Positions 27,170 through 33,863 of a DNA stretch of 33,863 nt are shown here, piece by piece; position 1 is the first letter of the stretch; every line of letters starts with the position of its first letter. This DNA is from Clostridia bacterium (GTDB lineage Bacteria; Bacillota; Clostridia; Christensenellales; Aristaeellaceae). Under the pieces are notes generated by a model, which worked only from the letters and a program-made list of their open reading frames with translations, was not told where the DNA came from and did no database searches. The translations under genes and the position numbers were made by a program. Where the stretch lies: NCBI GenBank assembly GCA_017470095.1, contig JAFUFC010000010.1, forward strand, positions 1-33,863. The letters are read 5' to 3'.

Positions 27170-28072
27170 ATGAGAATCGGTTTAAGCTCCTATTCCTTGG
27201 ATAGGGAAATCAAATCCGGCCGGATGACGCTGGGCGGCGCCATTGAGTGGGCCGCCCGCAACGGGGCTGAGTGTATCGAGTTGGTGCCCTTTGCTTTTCG
27301 GTTTGACGATCCGGAGACGGGCAGGATCGACGAAGAAAAAATCAAGGCTGTGCGCCGCCACGCTTTGGACGCCGGGGTGCCCCTGGTGAATTACAGCGTG
27401 CTGGCGGATTTTTGCAAGGAAGGGGAAGCGCTGGACAAGGAAATTGCCCGGGTGAAGCACGAGGTCGATATCGCCGCGGCCCTGGGCGTGCCCAAGATGC
27501 GGCACGACGTATCGGGCTTCCGCCGGCCCCAAAGCCAGAACACCAGCGCGGATTTTGACCGGTGGTTGCCGGTGATGGCTGCCGCTGCCAAAGAAGTGAC
27601 CCGGCATGGCAAGGAAGTGGGCGTGAAAACCATGATTGAAAACCACGGCTTCTTCGCCAACGGCTGTGACCGGGTCGAAAGGGTGCTCCAGCTGGTGGAT
27701 GATGAGAACTACGGCCTGCTTCTGGACACCGGCAACATCGTCTGCGTGGATGAGGACGCTTCCGTGGCCGCGGCCCAGCTGTCCCCCATCACGAGGATGG
27801 TGCATTTGAAGGATTTCTATATCCGCACCCGGGACCCTGGGGACAGCACCCAGTTTGACTGCGCCGGCAGCTGGTTCCGCTCCCGGGGCGGCAAATACCT
27901 GCGGGGCGCCATCCTGGCCCAGGGCGACCTGGATATTTACGCCGTGCTCCATTCCCTGAAGGCGAATGGCTACGACGGGGATATTGCCATTGAGTTTGAG
28001 GGCCTGGAAAGCGCGCCCTACGCCTGCGCCGTCAGCATGGCCAACGCTCGGCGGATCTGGGAGGAAGTGTAA
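27170..28072 (+). CDS. Sugar phosphate isomerase/epimerase-like TIM-barrel protein
   Basis: 300 residues of the xylose-isomerase-like / AP-endonuclease-2 fold (PF01261). Typical strand-end motifs with candidate metal ligands: IGLSSYSLD, CIELVPF, IENHGFF (Glu), LLDTGNI (Asp), MVHLKDFYIR (His, Asp) and IAIEFEG (Glu). Such proteins isomerise or epimerise sugars and cyclitols, or cleave related substrates; the substrate here is unknown and no sugar genes flank it. ATG 27170 follows GAAGGAGGC. TATACT at 27127-27132 is a likely -10 without a good -35. It is divergent from argS and single. Confidence 0.85.
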   Translation: MRIGLSSYSLDREIKSGRMTLGGAIEWAARNGAECIELVPFAFRFDDPETGRIDEEKIKAVRRHALDAGVPLVNYSVLADFCKEGEALDKEIARVKHEVDIAAALGVPKMRHDVSGFRRPQSQNTSADFDRWLPVMAAAAKEVTRHGKEVGVKTMIENHGFFANGCDRVERVLQLVDDENYGLLLDTGNIVCVDEDASVAAAQLSPITRMVHLKDFYIRTRDPGDSTQFDCAGSWFRSRGGKYLRGAILAQGDLDIYAVLHSLKANGYDGDIAIEFEGLESAPYACAVSMANARRIWEEV

Positions 28073-28081
28073 GAATAGAAC

Positions 28082-28303
28082 CTGTTTCTAAATTCGGAAA
28101 GATGCATTTTCGGTGTCTCAGGCTGCACTTTGGCGTTGTTTTTCCTCGATTGCTCCTTCGGCCCAGGGCTTCCGCATGGCCTGCGCGGAACATGCTCCAC
28201 TGGAGCATGTTCCGGGCGCTTCGGCCCCAGTAAACCATCGTCAAAGCGCCTTGAATTGCAGCCCAATTCGCTCGAAACTGCACATTCCTTATTTTAGAAA
28301 CAG
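28082..28303 (+). mobile_element. Foldback element of about 222 bp with inverted ends
   Basis: The end CTGTTTCTAAA (28082-28092) recurs inverted at 28293-28303; over the outer 25 bases 18 match. The symmetry continues inward: GGCTGCA (28121-28127) against TGCAGCC-type sequence near 28258, then a perfect core palindrome GGAACATGCTCC/GGAGCATGTTCC (28187-28213). There is no ORF. It begins 9 bp past the stop of the TIM-barrel gene. With the elements at 28304 and 28446 and the terminator at 28520 it fills 28073-28553. Confidence 0.7.
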
Positions 28304-28435
28304 ACTCTAAATCGTGTCTAAAATATTGAATCTATGGGTGTCTTTTTTGCCCTGGTGTTGCTTCTCTCCGGTCAGCTTAGCCAGAACCCAAAATCCATCC
28401 CATATCTTTCAACATTTTAGTTGTGATTTAGTATA
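28304..28435 (+). mobile_element. MITE-like element, TATACTA-ended family, copy 2
   Basis: The left end CTAAATCGTGTCTAAAATAT matches the inverted right end ACTAAATCACAACTAAAATG. The blocks AAAATCCATCCC, CTTTCAACATTTTAG and TTAGTATA align with 10500-10660. It abuts the foldback element at 28082-28303 directly, as if one had inserted beside the other. Confidence 0.7.
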
Positions 28436-28445
28436 AGAATAAAAA

Positions 28446-28486
28446 GGCGGGGGAATCCGTTCTTTGATGGTCAAAGCCCGCCCCCG
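28446..28486 (+). repeat. GGGGGAAACC-family palindrome, copy 5 (degenerate)
   Basis: CGGGGG..CTTTGA (28448-28467) against TCAAAG..CCCCCG (28471-28486). The outer and inner arms pair but the middle has drifted. Confidence 0.6.
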
Positions 28487-28519
28487 ACTTTATCGCCTGC
28501 TGGCGAGGGGCAAACTGAG

Positions 28520-28548
28520 AAAACGTCGCGTAACGCGCGGCGTTTTTT
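28520..28548. terminator. Bidirectional terminator 3' of msrA
   Basis: AAAACGTCGCG (28520-28530) pairs with CGCGGCGTTTT (28536-28546) with one G-U. A residues lie on one side and T residues on the other. It can end msrA (minus strand) and plus-strand read-through. Confidence 0.82.
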
Positions 28549-28553
28549 GCATT

Positions 28554-29024
28554 TCAATCAAAATGAATGTGGCAGTACCCATCCGGGTGCTTTTCCAGGT
28601 ATTTTTGGTGGTATTCCTCCGCTGGGTAAAAATTTTGCAGCGGCAGGTGCTCGATGGCCAGGGGCCGGTCATATTGCTGGGCCAAATCTGCCAGGGCGGC
28701 GTCGATGATGGGCGCGTCGGCGGGGTCGGTGTAATAAATGCCGGTGCGGTACTGGATGCCGAAATCCCCGCCCTGGTGGTTAACGGCGGTGGGATCGATT
28801 ACGGCAAAATATTTTTCAAGCAATGCGCGCAAAGGCAGCACGGCGGGGTCATATGCGATCCGCACGGTTTCGGCGTGGCCCGCGTGGGCTTTCACCTGCT
28901 CGTAAGACGGCCGCTCGATTGGCCCGTTGGCGTAGCCCACCTCCGTTTCGGTCACGCCATCCATCAAATCAAAATACTTTTGGCAGCCCCAGAAGCAGCC
29001 GCCGGCCAGGTAAATGGTGCTCAT
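28554..29024 (-). CDS. msrA: Peptide methionine-(S)-S-oxide reductase MsrA
   Basis: 156 residues. It reduces S-epimers of methionine sulfoxide in proteins. The catalytic Cys is in the GGCFWGCQKYF motif near residue 10, and the GYANGPIERPSYEQV, HAETVRIAYDPAV and QYRTGIYY segments are family hallmarks. It ends HIHFD, so there is no extended C-terminal tail with resolving cysteines; Cys14 (FWGC) may serve. ATG 29024 lies 3 bp after the msrC stop and its GGAGGAA site sits inside the end of msrC, so the two are translationally coupled. Confidence 0.96.
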   Translation of the reverse strand: MSTIYLAGGCFWGCQKYFDLMDGVTETEVGYANGPIERPSYEQVKAHAGHAETVRIAYDPAVLPLRALLEKYFAVIDPTAVNHQGGDFGIQYRTGIYYTDPADAPIIDAALADLAQQYDRPLAIEHLPLQNFYPAEEYHQKYLEKHPDGYCHIHFD

Positions 29025-29027
29025 GCC

Positions 29028-29489
29028 TTATTCCTCCATCATCATGGTCGTTTCGATGACGCGGGCGAATGCTTCCAGGCCCCGCTGGTCGTTTTCGTCA
29101 AACCGGTTGAACCGCGGGCTATCCATATCCAGCACGCCCACTACCTGGCCGCCCTGCCGCAGGGGCACGACGATTTCTGCGTTGGACGCGCCGTCGCAGG
29201 CAATGTGGCCGGGAAACGCGTGTACATTATCCACTCGCTGGGTGGCGTTTTGTGCCCAGGCTGTGCCGCACACGCCTTTGCCCTTGGCAATGTGGATGCA
29301 GGCCACCTTGCCCTGGAAGGGGCCCAGCACCAGCTTGTCCCCCCGCACCAGGTAGAACCCGGCCCAGTTGAGATCAGGCAAGGATTGATACAGCAAGGCC
29401 GACGCATTGGCAAGCAAGGGCACCCAGGCTCGCTCGCTGTCCGAAAGGGCCTGCATTTGCTGGCACAGCAGCGCGTAATCCATGTTCAT
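29028..29489 (-). CDS. msrC: Free methionine-(R)-sulfoxide reductase (GAF domain)
   Basis: 153 residues, a single GAF domain of the fRMsr type. The three conserved cysteines are visible: CIHIAKGKGVCGTAW (two) and HIACDGAS (the catalytic one in known members). LNWAGFYLVRGDKLVLGPFQGK and VVGVLDMDSPRFNRFDE are typical. It reduces free Met-R-sulfoxide in the cytoplasm. Paired with msrA it covers free R and protein/free S forms; msrB is not in the window. The start is ambiguous: ATG 29489 is only 3 nt from GGAG, while ATG 29483 (MDYALL) has better spacing. Confidence 0.93.
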   Translation of the reverse strand: MNMDYALLCQQMQALSDSERAWVPLLANASALLYQSLPDLNWAGFYLVRGDKLVLGPFQGKVACIHIAKGKGVCGTAWAQNATQRVDNVHAFPGHIACDGASNAEIVVPLRQGGQVVGVLDMDSPRFNRFDENDQRGLEAFARVIETTMMMEE

Positions 29490-29506
29490 CCGCTCCTTCC
29501 GTCCCT

Positions 29507-29535
29507 ATTGTACGATAAAATCCCCCGTCTGTAAA
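29507..29535 (-). promoter_or_regulatory. Promoter of msrC-msrA
   Basis: On the minus strand TTTACA (29530-29535), 17 bp, TACAAT (29507-29512). On the plus strand TTGTAC (29508-29513), 18 bp, TAAATA (29532-29537) covers the same bases and could serve the divergent ytfI-like gene. Confidence 0.65.
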
Positions 29536-29579
29536 TATTTGCTTCAAAACGGGCAAACATACGGAGGGAGGCGCATAGA

Positions 29580-30131
29580 ATGGTTCCGTTGATTTTTGTG
29601 ATTTTGTTTTTGCTTTTGATCACGCCGGTGAAGGTGGGCGTGGTGCTGTGCCTGGGCGGCGGGCCCGTTCGGGGCGAAATCGGGGTGATGCTCTGGGGCG
29701 TGCGATTGCAGGGGCGATTTGAACTCAAGCAGGGGAAGCCCGCTTTGTCCTTCCGGGGCAAACCACTGCACCTGCCCCACCGGAAAACAAACCGTCCATC
29801 CTTGCTGCCCATGCTCAAAAGCCTGCTGGGAAACGGCGTTCCATCGCCTTTCCGGCCCGCCATCTCCATCCTGAAGGCGGAAATCATCGTTGATGTGGGG
29901 CTGCAAGACGCGGCGACCGTGGCCCTGCTGACGGGGCTTTTGCGCTCGGCGTCCGTCTGGCTTCCCGTGCTGAAAATCCATGCCCGGCCCTGCTTTGGCG
30001 GCTCCTCTGCCCTGCATGCCCGCTGCATAGCGGAAGGCCGGCTGGGCATGCTATTGGCAGCGTATCTTCTGGCGAAGCAGGGCCGGAAGCAAAAGGAGGA
30101 ACAACCATGGATCATCCCATCGGCAACCTGA
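29580..30131 (+). CDS. DUF2953-type membrane-anchored protein, YtfI-like
   Basis: 183 residues. It has an N-terminal hydrophobic segment (VPLIFVILFLLLITPVKVGVVL), a beta-rich middle (GEIGVMLWGVRLQGRFEL), and the AEIIVDVGLQDAATVALLTGLLRS segment that resembles DUF2953 proteins. In Bacillus the DUF2953 protein YtfI precedes ytfJ (gerW), and the same order is seen here; this context drives the call. The function is unknown, possibly sporulation-linked. ATG 29580 follows GGAGGGAGG. It overlaps gerW by 25 bp. Confidence 0.7.
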   Translation: MVPLIFVILFLLLITPVKVGVVLCLGGGPVRGEIGVMLWGVRLQGRFELKQGKPALSFRGKPLHLPHRKTNRPSLLPMLKSLLGNGVPSPFRPAISILKAEIIVDVGLQDAATVALLTGLLRSASVWLPVLKIHARPCFGGSSALHARCIAEGRLGMLLAAYLLAKQGRKQKEEQPWIIPSAT

Positions 30132-30505
30132 TGCAGACCACATTGGAAAATATTAAGGACATGGTGGATGTGAACACCGTCATCGGCGAACCCATCCCCA
30201 CGGTGTCCGGCCCCACCATCATTCCGGTATCGAAGGTCAGCTTCGGCTTTGTGGCCGGGGGCGGGGAATATGACGCGTCCAAGCAGCCCGCCAATTTGAG
30301 CCTGCCCTTTGCTGGGGGCAGCGGCGCGGGGGTATCGGTGCAGCCGGTGGGCTTCCTGGTGGTGAGCGAGGACGGGGTGAAGGTGCTGCCCGCCCAGTAC
30401 GTAACGCCTTTTGACCGGGTGGTCAACGCCGCGCCCCAGTTAATGGAGGATATTCAGGCGCTGGTCAACAAAAAGAAGCAGAACCAAAAGGAAGTTACCG
30501 CATGA
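30107..30505 (+). CDS. gerW: GerW/YtfJ-family sporulation protein
   Basis: 132 residues. HPIGNLMQTTLENIKDMVDVNTVIGEPI, then GPTIIPVSKVSFGFVAGGGEY, GGSGAGVSVQPVGFLVV and VKVLPA are the YtfJ family signature and full length. Bacillus GerW/YtfJ is needed for normal spore germination; homologues also occur in Clostridia. ATG 30107 follows AAGGAGG inside the end of the ytfI-like gene, and its TGA stop overlaps the dacF ATG (ATGA), so the three genes are coupled. Confidence 0.93.
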   Translation: MDHPIGNLMQTTLENIKDMVDVNTVIGEPIPTVSGPTIIPVSKVSFGFVAGGGEYDASKQPANLSLPFAGGSGAGVSVQPVGFLVVSEDGVKVLPAQYVTPFDRVVNAAPQLMEDIQALVNKKKQNQKEVTA

Positions 30506-31602
30506 AGAAAATGATCGCGGGGCTGCTTGCCGCCCTGGTTTTTCTGCATCACGGCGCCGCCCTGGCCGACGCCCGCTCCGCCGTGCTCATCGAAGCCAAT
30601 ACAGGCCGGGTGCTGTATGAGCAAAACGCCCATGAAGCCCTGCCCATGGCCTCCACCACCAAAGTGATGACGGCGCTGCTGGCCATTGAGCGGGGGGATG
30701 TAACGTCCACCGTGACCACGGGCAAGAACGCCTTTGGCGTGCCGGGCACCAGCATTTACCTGGCCCTGGGGGAACAATTGACCCTGGAGCAGATGCTCTA
30801 CGGCCTGATGCTCTCCAGCGGCAATGATGCAGCCGTGGCCATTGCCGAGCATATCGGCGGCACAGTGCCGGATTTTTGCCGGATGATGACCGAACGGGCG
30901 GAGGAAATCGGCTGTGAAAACACAGTGTTTTCAACCCCCCACGGCCTGCCCGCCGATGGCCACCACACCACTGCCTGGGATCTGGCCCTCATCGCCCGGG
31001 AGGCCATGAAGCAGCCCCTGTTCCGCCAAATCGTTTCCACCCAGCGGGCCACGCTGCCCTGGGAGGGCCACGAGTACGACCGGGTGCTGAACAACAAAAA
31101 TAAGCTCCTGGCCACCTACCCCGGGGCCATTGGCATCAAAACGGGCTATACCAAAGCGGCTGGCCGGTGCCTGGTGTTTGCGGCGGAGCGAGCGGGGCTC
31201 ACGATCATTGGCGTGGTGCTCAACTGCCCGGATTGGTTTGACCGGGCGGCGGGGCTGCTGGACTGGGGATTTGAAAACTGGCAGCAGGTGACGCTGCTCA
31301 GCGCCGGGGAAACGGTGCGCACCGTGCCAGTGGACCGGAGCACGGCGGAAAGCGTGCGGGTGATCGCGGCCCAGGATGTGGCCGCCCCGGTGGCCGTCGA
31401 CGCCTGGCCTGACCTAATCATCGATCTGCCGGATACCCTGCCCGCGGGGATTGAAAAGGGGCGGCAGGTGGGCACCGCGTCCCTGGTCGATCAAGGGCAA
31501 ACGCTGGTGACCGTGCCACTTATCACAGCCGACCTTGCCCCGGAGCAGACCTTTCGCTTCCACCTCACCCGTCTTACTACCCTCTGGCCCCTGGCCCAGT
31601 AG
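30502..31602 (+). CDS. dacF: D-alanyl-D-alanine carboxypeptidase (DacF/PBP5-like)
   Basis: 366 residues. It trims the terminal D-Ala of peptidoglycan stem peptides outside the membrane. A signal peptide (MKKMIAGLLAALVFLHHGAA then LADA) precedes the penicillin-binding motifs: Ser51-Thr-Thr-Lys54 (MASTTKVMTALLA), SSGND at about 106 and KTG at about 213 (GIKTGYTKAAGR). A C-terminal PBP5-type beta domain follows. It ends FRFHLTRLTTLWPLAQ with no clear amphipathic anchor; a hydrophobic stretch in the +1 frame just downstream could be its lost tail. Placed with gerW, it may act in the spore envelope, as DacF does in Bacillus. Confidence 0.94.
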   Translation: MKKMIAGLLAALVFLHHGAALADARSAVLIEANTGRVLYEQNAHEALPMASTTKVMTALLAIERGDVTSTVTTGKNAFGVPGTSIYLALGEQLTLEQMLYGLMLSSGNDAAVAIAEHIGGTVPDFCRMMTERAEEIGCENTVFSTPHGLPADGHHTTAWDLALIAREAMKQPLFRQIVSTQRATLPWEGHEYDRVLNNKNKLLATYPGAIGIKTGYTKAAGRCLVFAAERAGLTIIGVVLNCPDWFDRAAGLLDWGFENWQQVTLLSAGETVRTVPVDRSTAESVRVIAAQDVAAPVAVDAWPDLIIDLPDTLPAGIEKGRQVGTASLVDQGQTLVTVPLITADLAPEQTFRFHLTRLTTLWPLAQ

Positions 31603-31699
31603 CGTCCCGCCGGTCCTGGCCGGCCTGTGGGCCGCCGCCGGCACCGTGCTGTGGCTAATGGAAAAACGGCGAATTTGACCGGGAACTTTGCCGATTTTC

Positions 31700-31728
31700 T
31701 TGACGGGCCCTGCCGAATCCTATATAAT
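31700..31728 (+). promoter_or_regulatory. Strong promoter of rluB
   Basis: TTGACG (31700-31705), 17 bp, TATAAT (31723-31728), with a leader of about 95 nt. Confidence 0.82.
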
Positions 31729-31827
31729 GAAAAAGCCATCGCGTATCGCAAAACACGCGGTGGCTTGCATGATTTTGATCGCCATAAGGCAATAAGCTTC
31801 GTGGAGGAAATACAAAGGAGACTGCTT

Positions 31828-32535
31828 ATGCGTTTGCAAAAATATATGGCCCTGTGCGGCGTGGCCAGCCGCCGGAAAGCCGAGGAAATGATCGCCGCCG
31901 GGCAGGTGGCCGTCAATGGCGTCACCGTCACCGAAATGGGCGCCCAGGTGGAGGACGGGGACGAAGTGCGCGTGGATGGAAAAATCATCCGCCCCGAAGC
32001 GGAAAAGCGCTACGTCATCTACCACAAGCCGGCCGGGGAGGTGACCACCGTCAGCGACCCGGAGGGCCGCGCCTGCGTGCTGGATCATTTCCGGGATTAT
32101 CCTGTGCGCATCTACCCTGTGGGTCGGCTGGATTACGACAGTGAAGGGTTGCTTTTGCTTACCAACGACGGGGCATTGACCGAGCGTTTGCTTCACCCCA
32201 GCCATCAGGTGGACAAGACCTACCTGGCCCGGGTGACCGGCCAGGTGGGGATGGAGGAAGTGCGCCAACTTCGCCAGGGCGTTTTGCTGGATGACCACAA
32301 AACATCCCCGGCCAAAGTGCGGGTGATCAAGCTGGAAACGTTTGCCACCCAGGTGCTGGTCACCATCCATGAGGGCCGCAACCGCCAGGTGCGAAGGATG
32401 TTTGAAGCGGTGGGCCACCAGGTGCTGCAACTGCGCAGGGTCCAGTTTGGTCCGCTGGACTTGGGCGACCTCCGGCGCGGCCAATGGCGGGAATTGACGG
32501 CAGAGGAAGTGCGGAAATTGCAGGCTTACCTGTGA
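31828..32535 (+). CDS. rluB: Ribosomal large-subunit pseudouridine synthase, RluB family
   Basis: 235 residues. An S4 RNA-binding domain (MRLQKYMALCGVASRRKAEEMIAAGQVAVNG, 1-60) precedes the RsuA-type catalytic domain. Catalytic Asp lies in GRLDYDSEGLLLLTNDG, with KPAGEVTT before it and HEGRNRQVRRMFEAVGH after. It isomerises a uridine in 23S rRNA (position 2605 in E. coli numbering for RluB). ATG 31828 follows AAAGGAG and matches the S4 start; a longer frame to 31627 would span the promoter. A palindromic repeat follows the stop. Confidence 0.95.
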   Translation: MRLQKYMALCGVASRRKAEEMIAAGQVAVNGVTVTEMGAQVEDGDEVRVDGKIIRPEAEKRYVIYHKPAGEVTTVSDPEGRACVLDHFRDYPVRIYPVGRLDYDSEGLLLLTNDGALTERLLHPSHQVDKTYLARVTGQVGMEEVRQLRQGVLLDDHKTSPAKVRVIKLETFATQVLVTIHEGRNRQVRRMFEAVGHQVLQLRRVQFGPLDLGDLRRGQWRELTAEEVRKLQAYL

Positions 32536-32544
32536 AAAATATAA

Positions 32545-32603
32545 GCAGGGGAAAACGCGGGGGGAAAACGTTTTTTTCAAGCCCCCAAGCGGTTTCCCCC
32601 TGC
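32545..32603 (+). repeat. GGGGGAAACC-family palindrome, copy 6
   Basis: GCAGGGGAAAACGC (32545-32558) against GCGGTTTCCCCCTGC (32589-32603), with an inner GGGGG/CCCCC pair around a T-rich loop, then ACCCCTTTCCC as in other copies. It starts 10 bp after the rluB stop. Confidence 0.75.
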
Positions 32604-32684
32604 ACCCCTTTCCCAAAATGAAGGGGATGATTGCAAAACGAGCGATGCCGGCAATTTTTTCCCAGGAGATGGAAGGTGGTTTTG

Positions 32685-33251
32685 ATGCCCTACGAATTGA
32701 AATCCGCCCGTTTTTTAGCGGCGGATATTTTGCGCCAGGCCGTCCGGCCCGGGGATGTGGTGGTCGACGCCACCATGGGCAACGGCCATGATACCCTCAT
32801 GCTGTGCCAATTGGTGGGGGAAGAAGGCCATGTATACGCCTTTGACGTGCAGGAAAAGGCGGTGGAAAACACCCGCCGGCGGCTGATGGACGCGGGAGTG
32901 GCCGAAAGGGCCCATCTGTTCTGCCTGGGCCATGAGCACATGGCCGAGCAGGTGCTGGGGCCGGTCCGCGCTGCGGTGTTCAACCTGGGCTGGCTGCCCG
33001 GGGGCGACCATGCTGTTACCACCCGGTGGGAAACCACCCAAATCGCCATCGAAGCGGCCCTTTCCCTGCTGGAGAAAGGCGGGGTGCTGGTGATATGCGC
33101 CTATCCCGGCCACGCCGAGGGCGACCGGGAGCGCCAGGCGCTGGCGAATTTTCTGTCCGCCCTGCGGCCCCAGGCTTTCAACGTATTCCACCACCGCTTC
33201 CTCAACGCCGGGCCCGGCGCGCCGGAGTGCTTTGTGGCGCAGAAACAATAG
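32685..33251 (+). CDS. mnmM: Class I SAM methyltransferase, MnmM (YtqB) family
   Basis: 188 residues, right for YtqB/MnmM, which in Gram-positive bacteria makes the final methylation of mnm5(s2)U34 in some tRNAs. SAM motif I is DVVVDATMGNGHDT, motif II YAFDVQEKAV; FNLGWLPGGDH and TTQIAIEAAL are the family-specific segments. YPGHAEGDRE sits where the family has its substrate loop. ATG 32685 follows GGAAGGTGG and matches the conserved opening (PYELKSARFLAADIL). It probably shares a transcript with rluB, another RNA-modifying enzyme. Confidence 0.9.
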   Translation: MPYELKSARFLAADILRQAVRPGDVVVDATMGNGHDTLMLCQLVGEEGHVYAFDVQEKAVENTRRRLMDAGVAERAHLFCLGHEHMAEQVLGPVRAAVFNLGWLPGGDHAVTTRWETTQIAIEAALSLLEKGGVLVICAYPGHAEGDRERQALANFLSALRPQAFNVFHHRFLNAGPGAPECFVAQKQ

Positions 33252-33328
33252 CATAAATAAAAATCAGGGGGGAATCTCCTTCAAGAAAGCCGAAAAACTT
33301 GAAAATTTTAGCACTGATGAAACAAAGT

Positions 33329-33377
33329 GCTCCTGTTGATCGTCTTTATAGGCGAGCGTGACAAGGAGCCGTTTTTC
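33329..33377 (+). terminator. Possible terminator after mnmM
   Basis: GCTCCT (33329-33334) and AGGAGC (33364-33369), with partial inner pairing, then a T-rich stretch CGTTTTTC. It lies about 78 bp past the stop and just ahead of the next gene, so it could instead be a leader structure. Confidence 0.45.
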
Positions 33378-33400
33378 TTTTTTACGAAGGAGGGATGCCC

Positions 33401-33863
33401 ATGAAACGGTTGATGGTTCTGGTCATTCTGTGTTTGTTCATGCTTTTGCCCATCGCTTTGGCGGACGCGCCCATGCCCACGCTCCCGGAAGGGGATTTTT
33501 CCGTGCAGGATGTATCCCTGACCCTGGGCAAAAAATGGCCGGTCTTTACCGGCCCCGGGGAGGAATACCGGCAAGCCAACGCGGGCAAAGCTTCCGTGGG
33601 CACCAACGGCTGGGTGCAGGTGCTGGGCGGCGACCAGTGGAGCTATTTACTGGTGCAGTACGCCGTCAGCGATACGCGCCTCCGCATCGGCTGGATTTCC
33701 GTTGACGCCCTGCCTGAAAAGGAGCGGAATTTCGCCACCGTCTGCGCCCTGGGTGAACGCTTCCGCTGGCGGGAAAGCCACCTGAGCCGCTATGCCGAAT
33801 TGACCGATGATCCCCTGCTGAGCCAGGAGCCCGTCATTCGCCTGCAAGCAGGAGAGACGGTGC
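33401..33863 (+). CDS. Secreted SH3-like domain protein (partial, runs off the window)
   Basis: About 154 residues are visible with no stop before the end. The signal peptide MKRLMVLVILCLFMLLPIAL then ADA is followed by FSVQDVSLTLGKKWPVFTGPGEEYRQAN..ASVGTNGWVQVLG..WSYLLVQYAVSDTRLRIGWI. This looks like a bacterial SH3-like module (PVFTGPGEEY, then GW-V, then a final GWI), often used for wall binding or as a sensor. ATG 33401 follows GAAGGAGGG. The function cannot be given without the missing C-terminal part. Confidence 0.75.
   Translation, partial: MKRLMVLVILCLFMLLPIALADAPMPTLPEGDFSVQDVSLTLGKKWPVFTGPGEEYRQANAGKASVGTNGWVQVLGGDQWSYLLVQYAVSDTRLRIGWISVDALPEKERNFATVCALGERFRWRESHLSRYAELTDDPLLSQEPVIRLQAGETV

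Noticed and set aside
28113-28310. Short open frames within the foldback element
   Set aside because: They are by-products of the palindromic sequence and have no ribosome site.
33308-33331. Second CIRCE-like inverted repeat (TTAGCACT...AGTGCT)
   Set aside because: Only the inner AGCACT/AGTGCT pairs fit, the right half lacks the terminal TAA, and the spacing differs from N9. The gene downstream is not a chaperone.

Overview
This window looks like core chromosome from an anaerobic, probably gut-associated Clostridia-type Firmicute of fairly high GC. The sequence evidence is a T-box leader, a CIRCE operator, Firmicute-type promoters and AGGAGG ribosome sites, a pyruvate:ferredoxin oxidoreductase, the DAP-aminotransferase lysine route (dapL/dapF), and a DUF2953-gerW-dacF cluster typical of spore-formers. 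I cannot name the species. No phage, CRISPR array, transposase, rRNA or tRNA gene was seen.

Layout. 1-3400: the start of a protein-arginine-phosphatase-like gene (minus strand), rpsT, then a T-box leader feeding an unusual HTH-cupin-acyl-CoA-ligase fusion. 3400-10100: an exported WG-repeat/zinc-ribbon protein, a strongly expressed-looking PFOR, and a secreted NlpC/P60-like protein. 10100-10670: a gene-free stretch of back-to-back perfect hairpins ending in a MITE-like element. 10671-14462: mrp and CIRCE-linked htpG (both minus), a possible small structured RNA, and a GtrA-family protein. 14500-19430: a complete livJHMGF branched-chain amino-acid ABC importer operon. 19567-27008 (minus): a second acyl-CoA ligase, purA, dapL, dapF and argS. 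27170-28072: a TIM-barrel isomerase, followed by two more foldback elements. 28554-29489 (minus): a methionine-sulfoxide repair pair (msrC-msrA). 29580-33251 (plus): ytfI-like, gerW, dacF, rluB and mnmM. The window ends inside a secreted SH3-like protein.

Working together: PFOR, the liv importer and the two acyl-CoA ligases fit an amino-acid- and acid-using anaerobic metabolism. A T-box in front of one ligase would couple it to tRNA charging. dapL/dapF make meso-DAP for lysine and the cell wall, and dacF and the NlpC-like protein act on that wall.

The most unusual content is between genes. There are at least three families of small palindromic or foldback repeats: a GGGGGAAACC...GGTTTCCCCC palindrome with six copies, a GGGGCGGATAT element with three copies, and a TATACTAAAT-ended MITE with two copies. 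There is also a 230-bp foldback and a dense hairpin array. The best single regulatory surprise is the T-box on the HTH-cupin-ligase gene.
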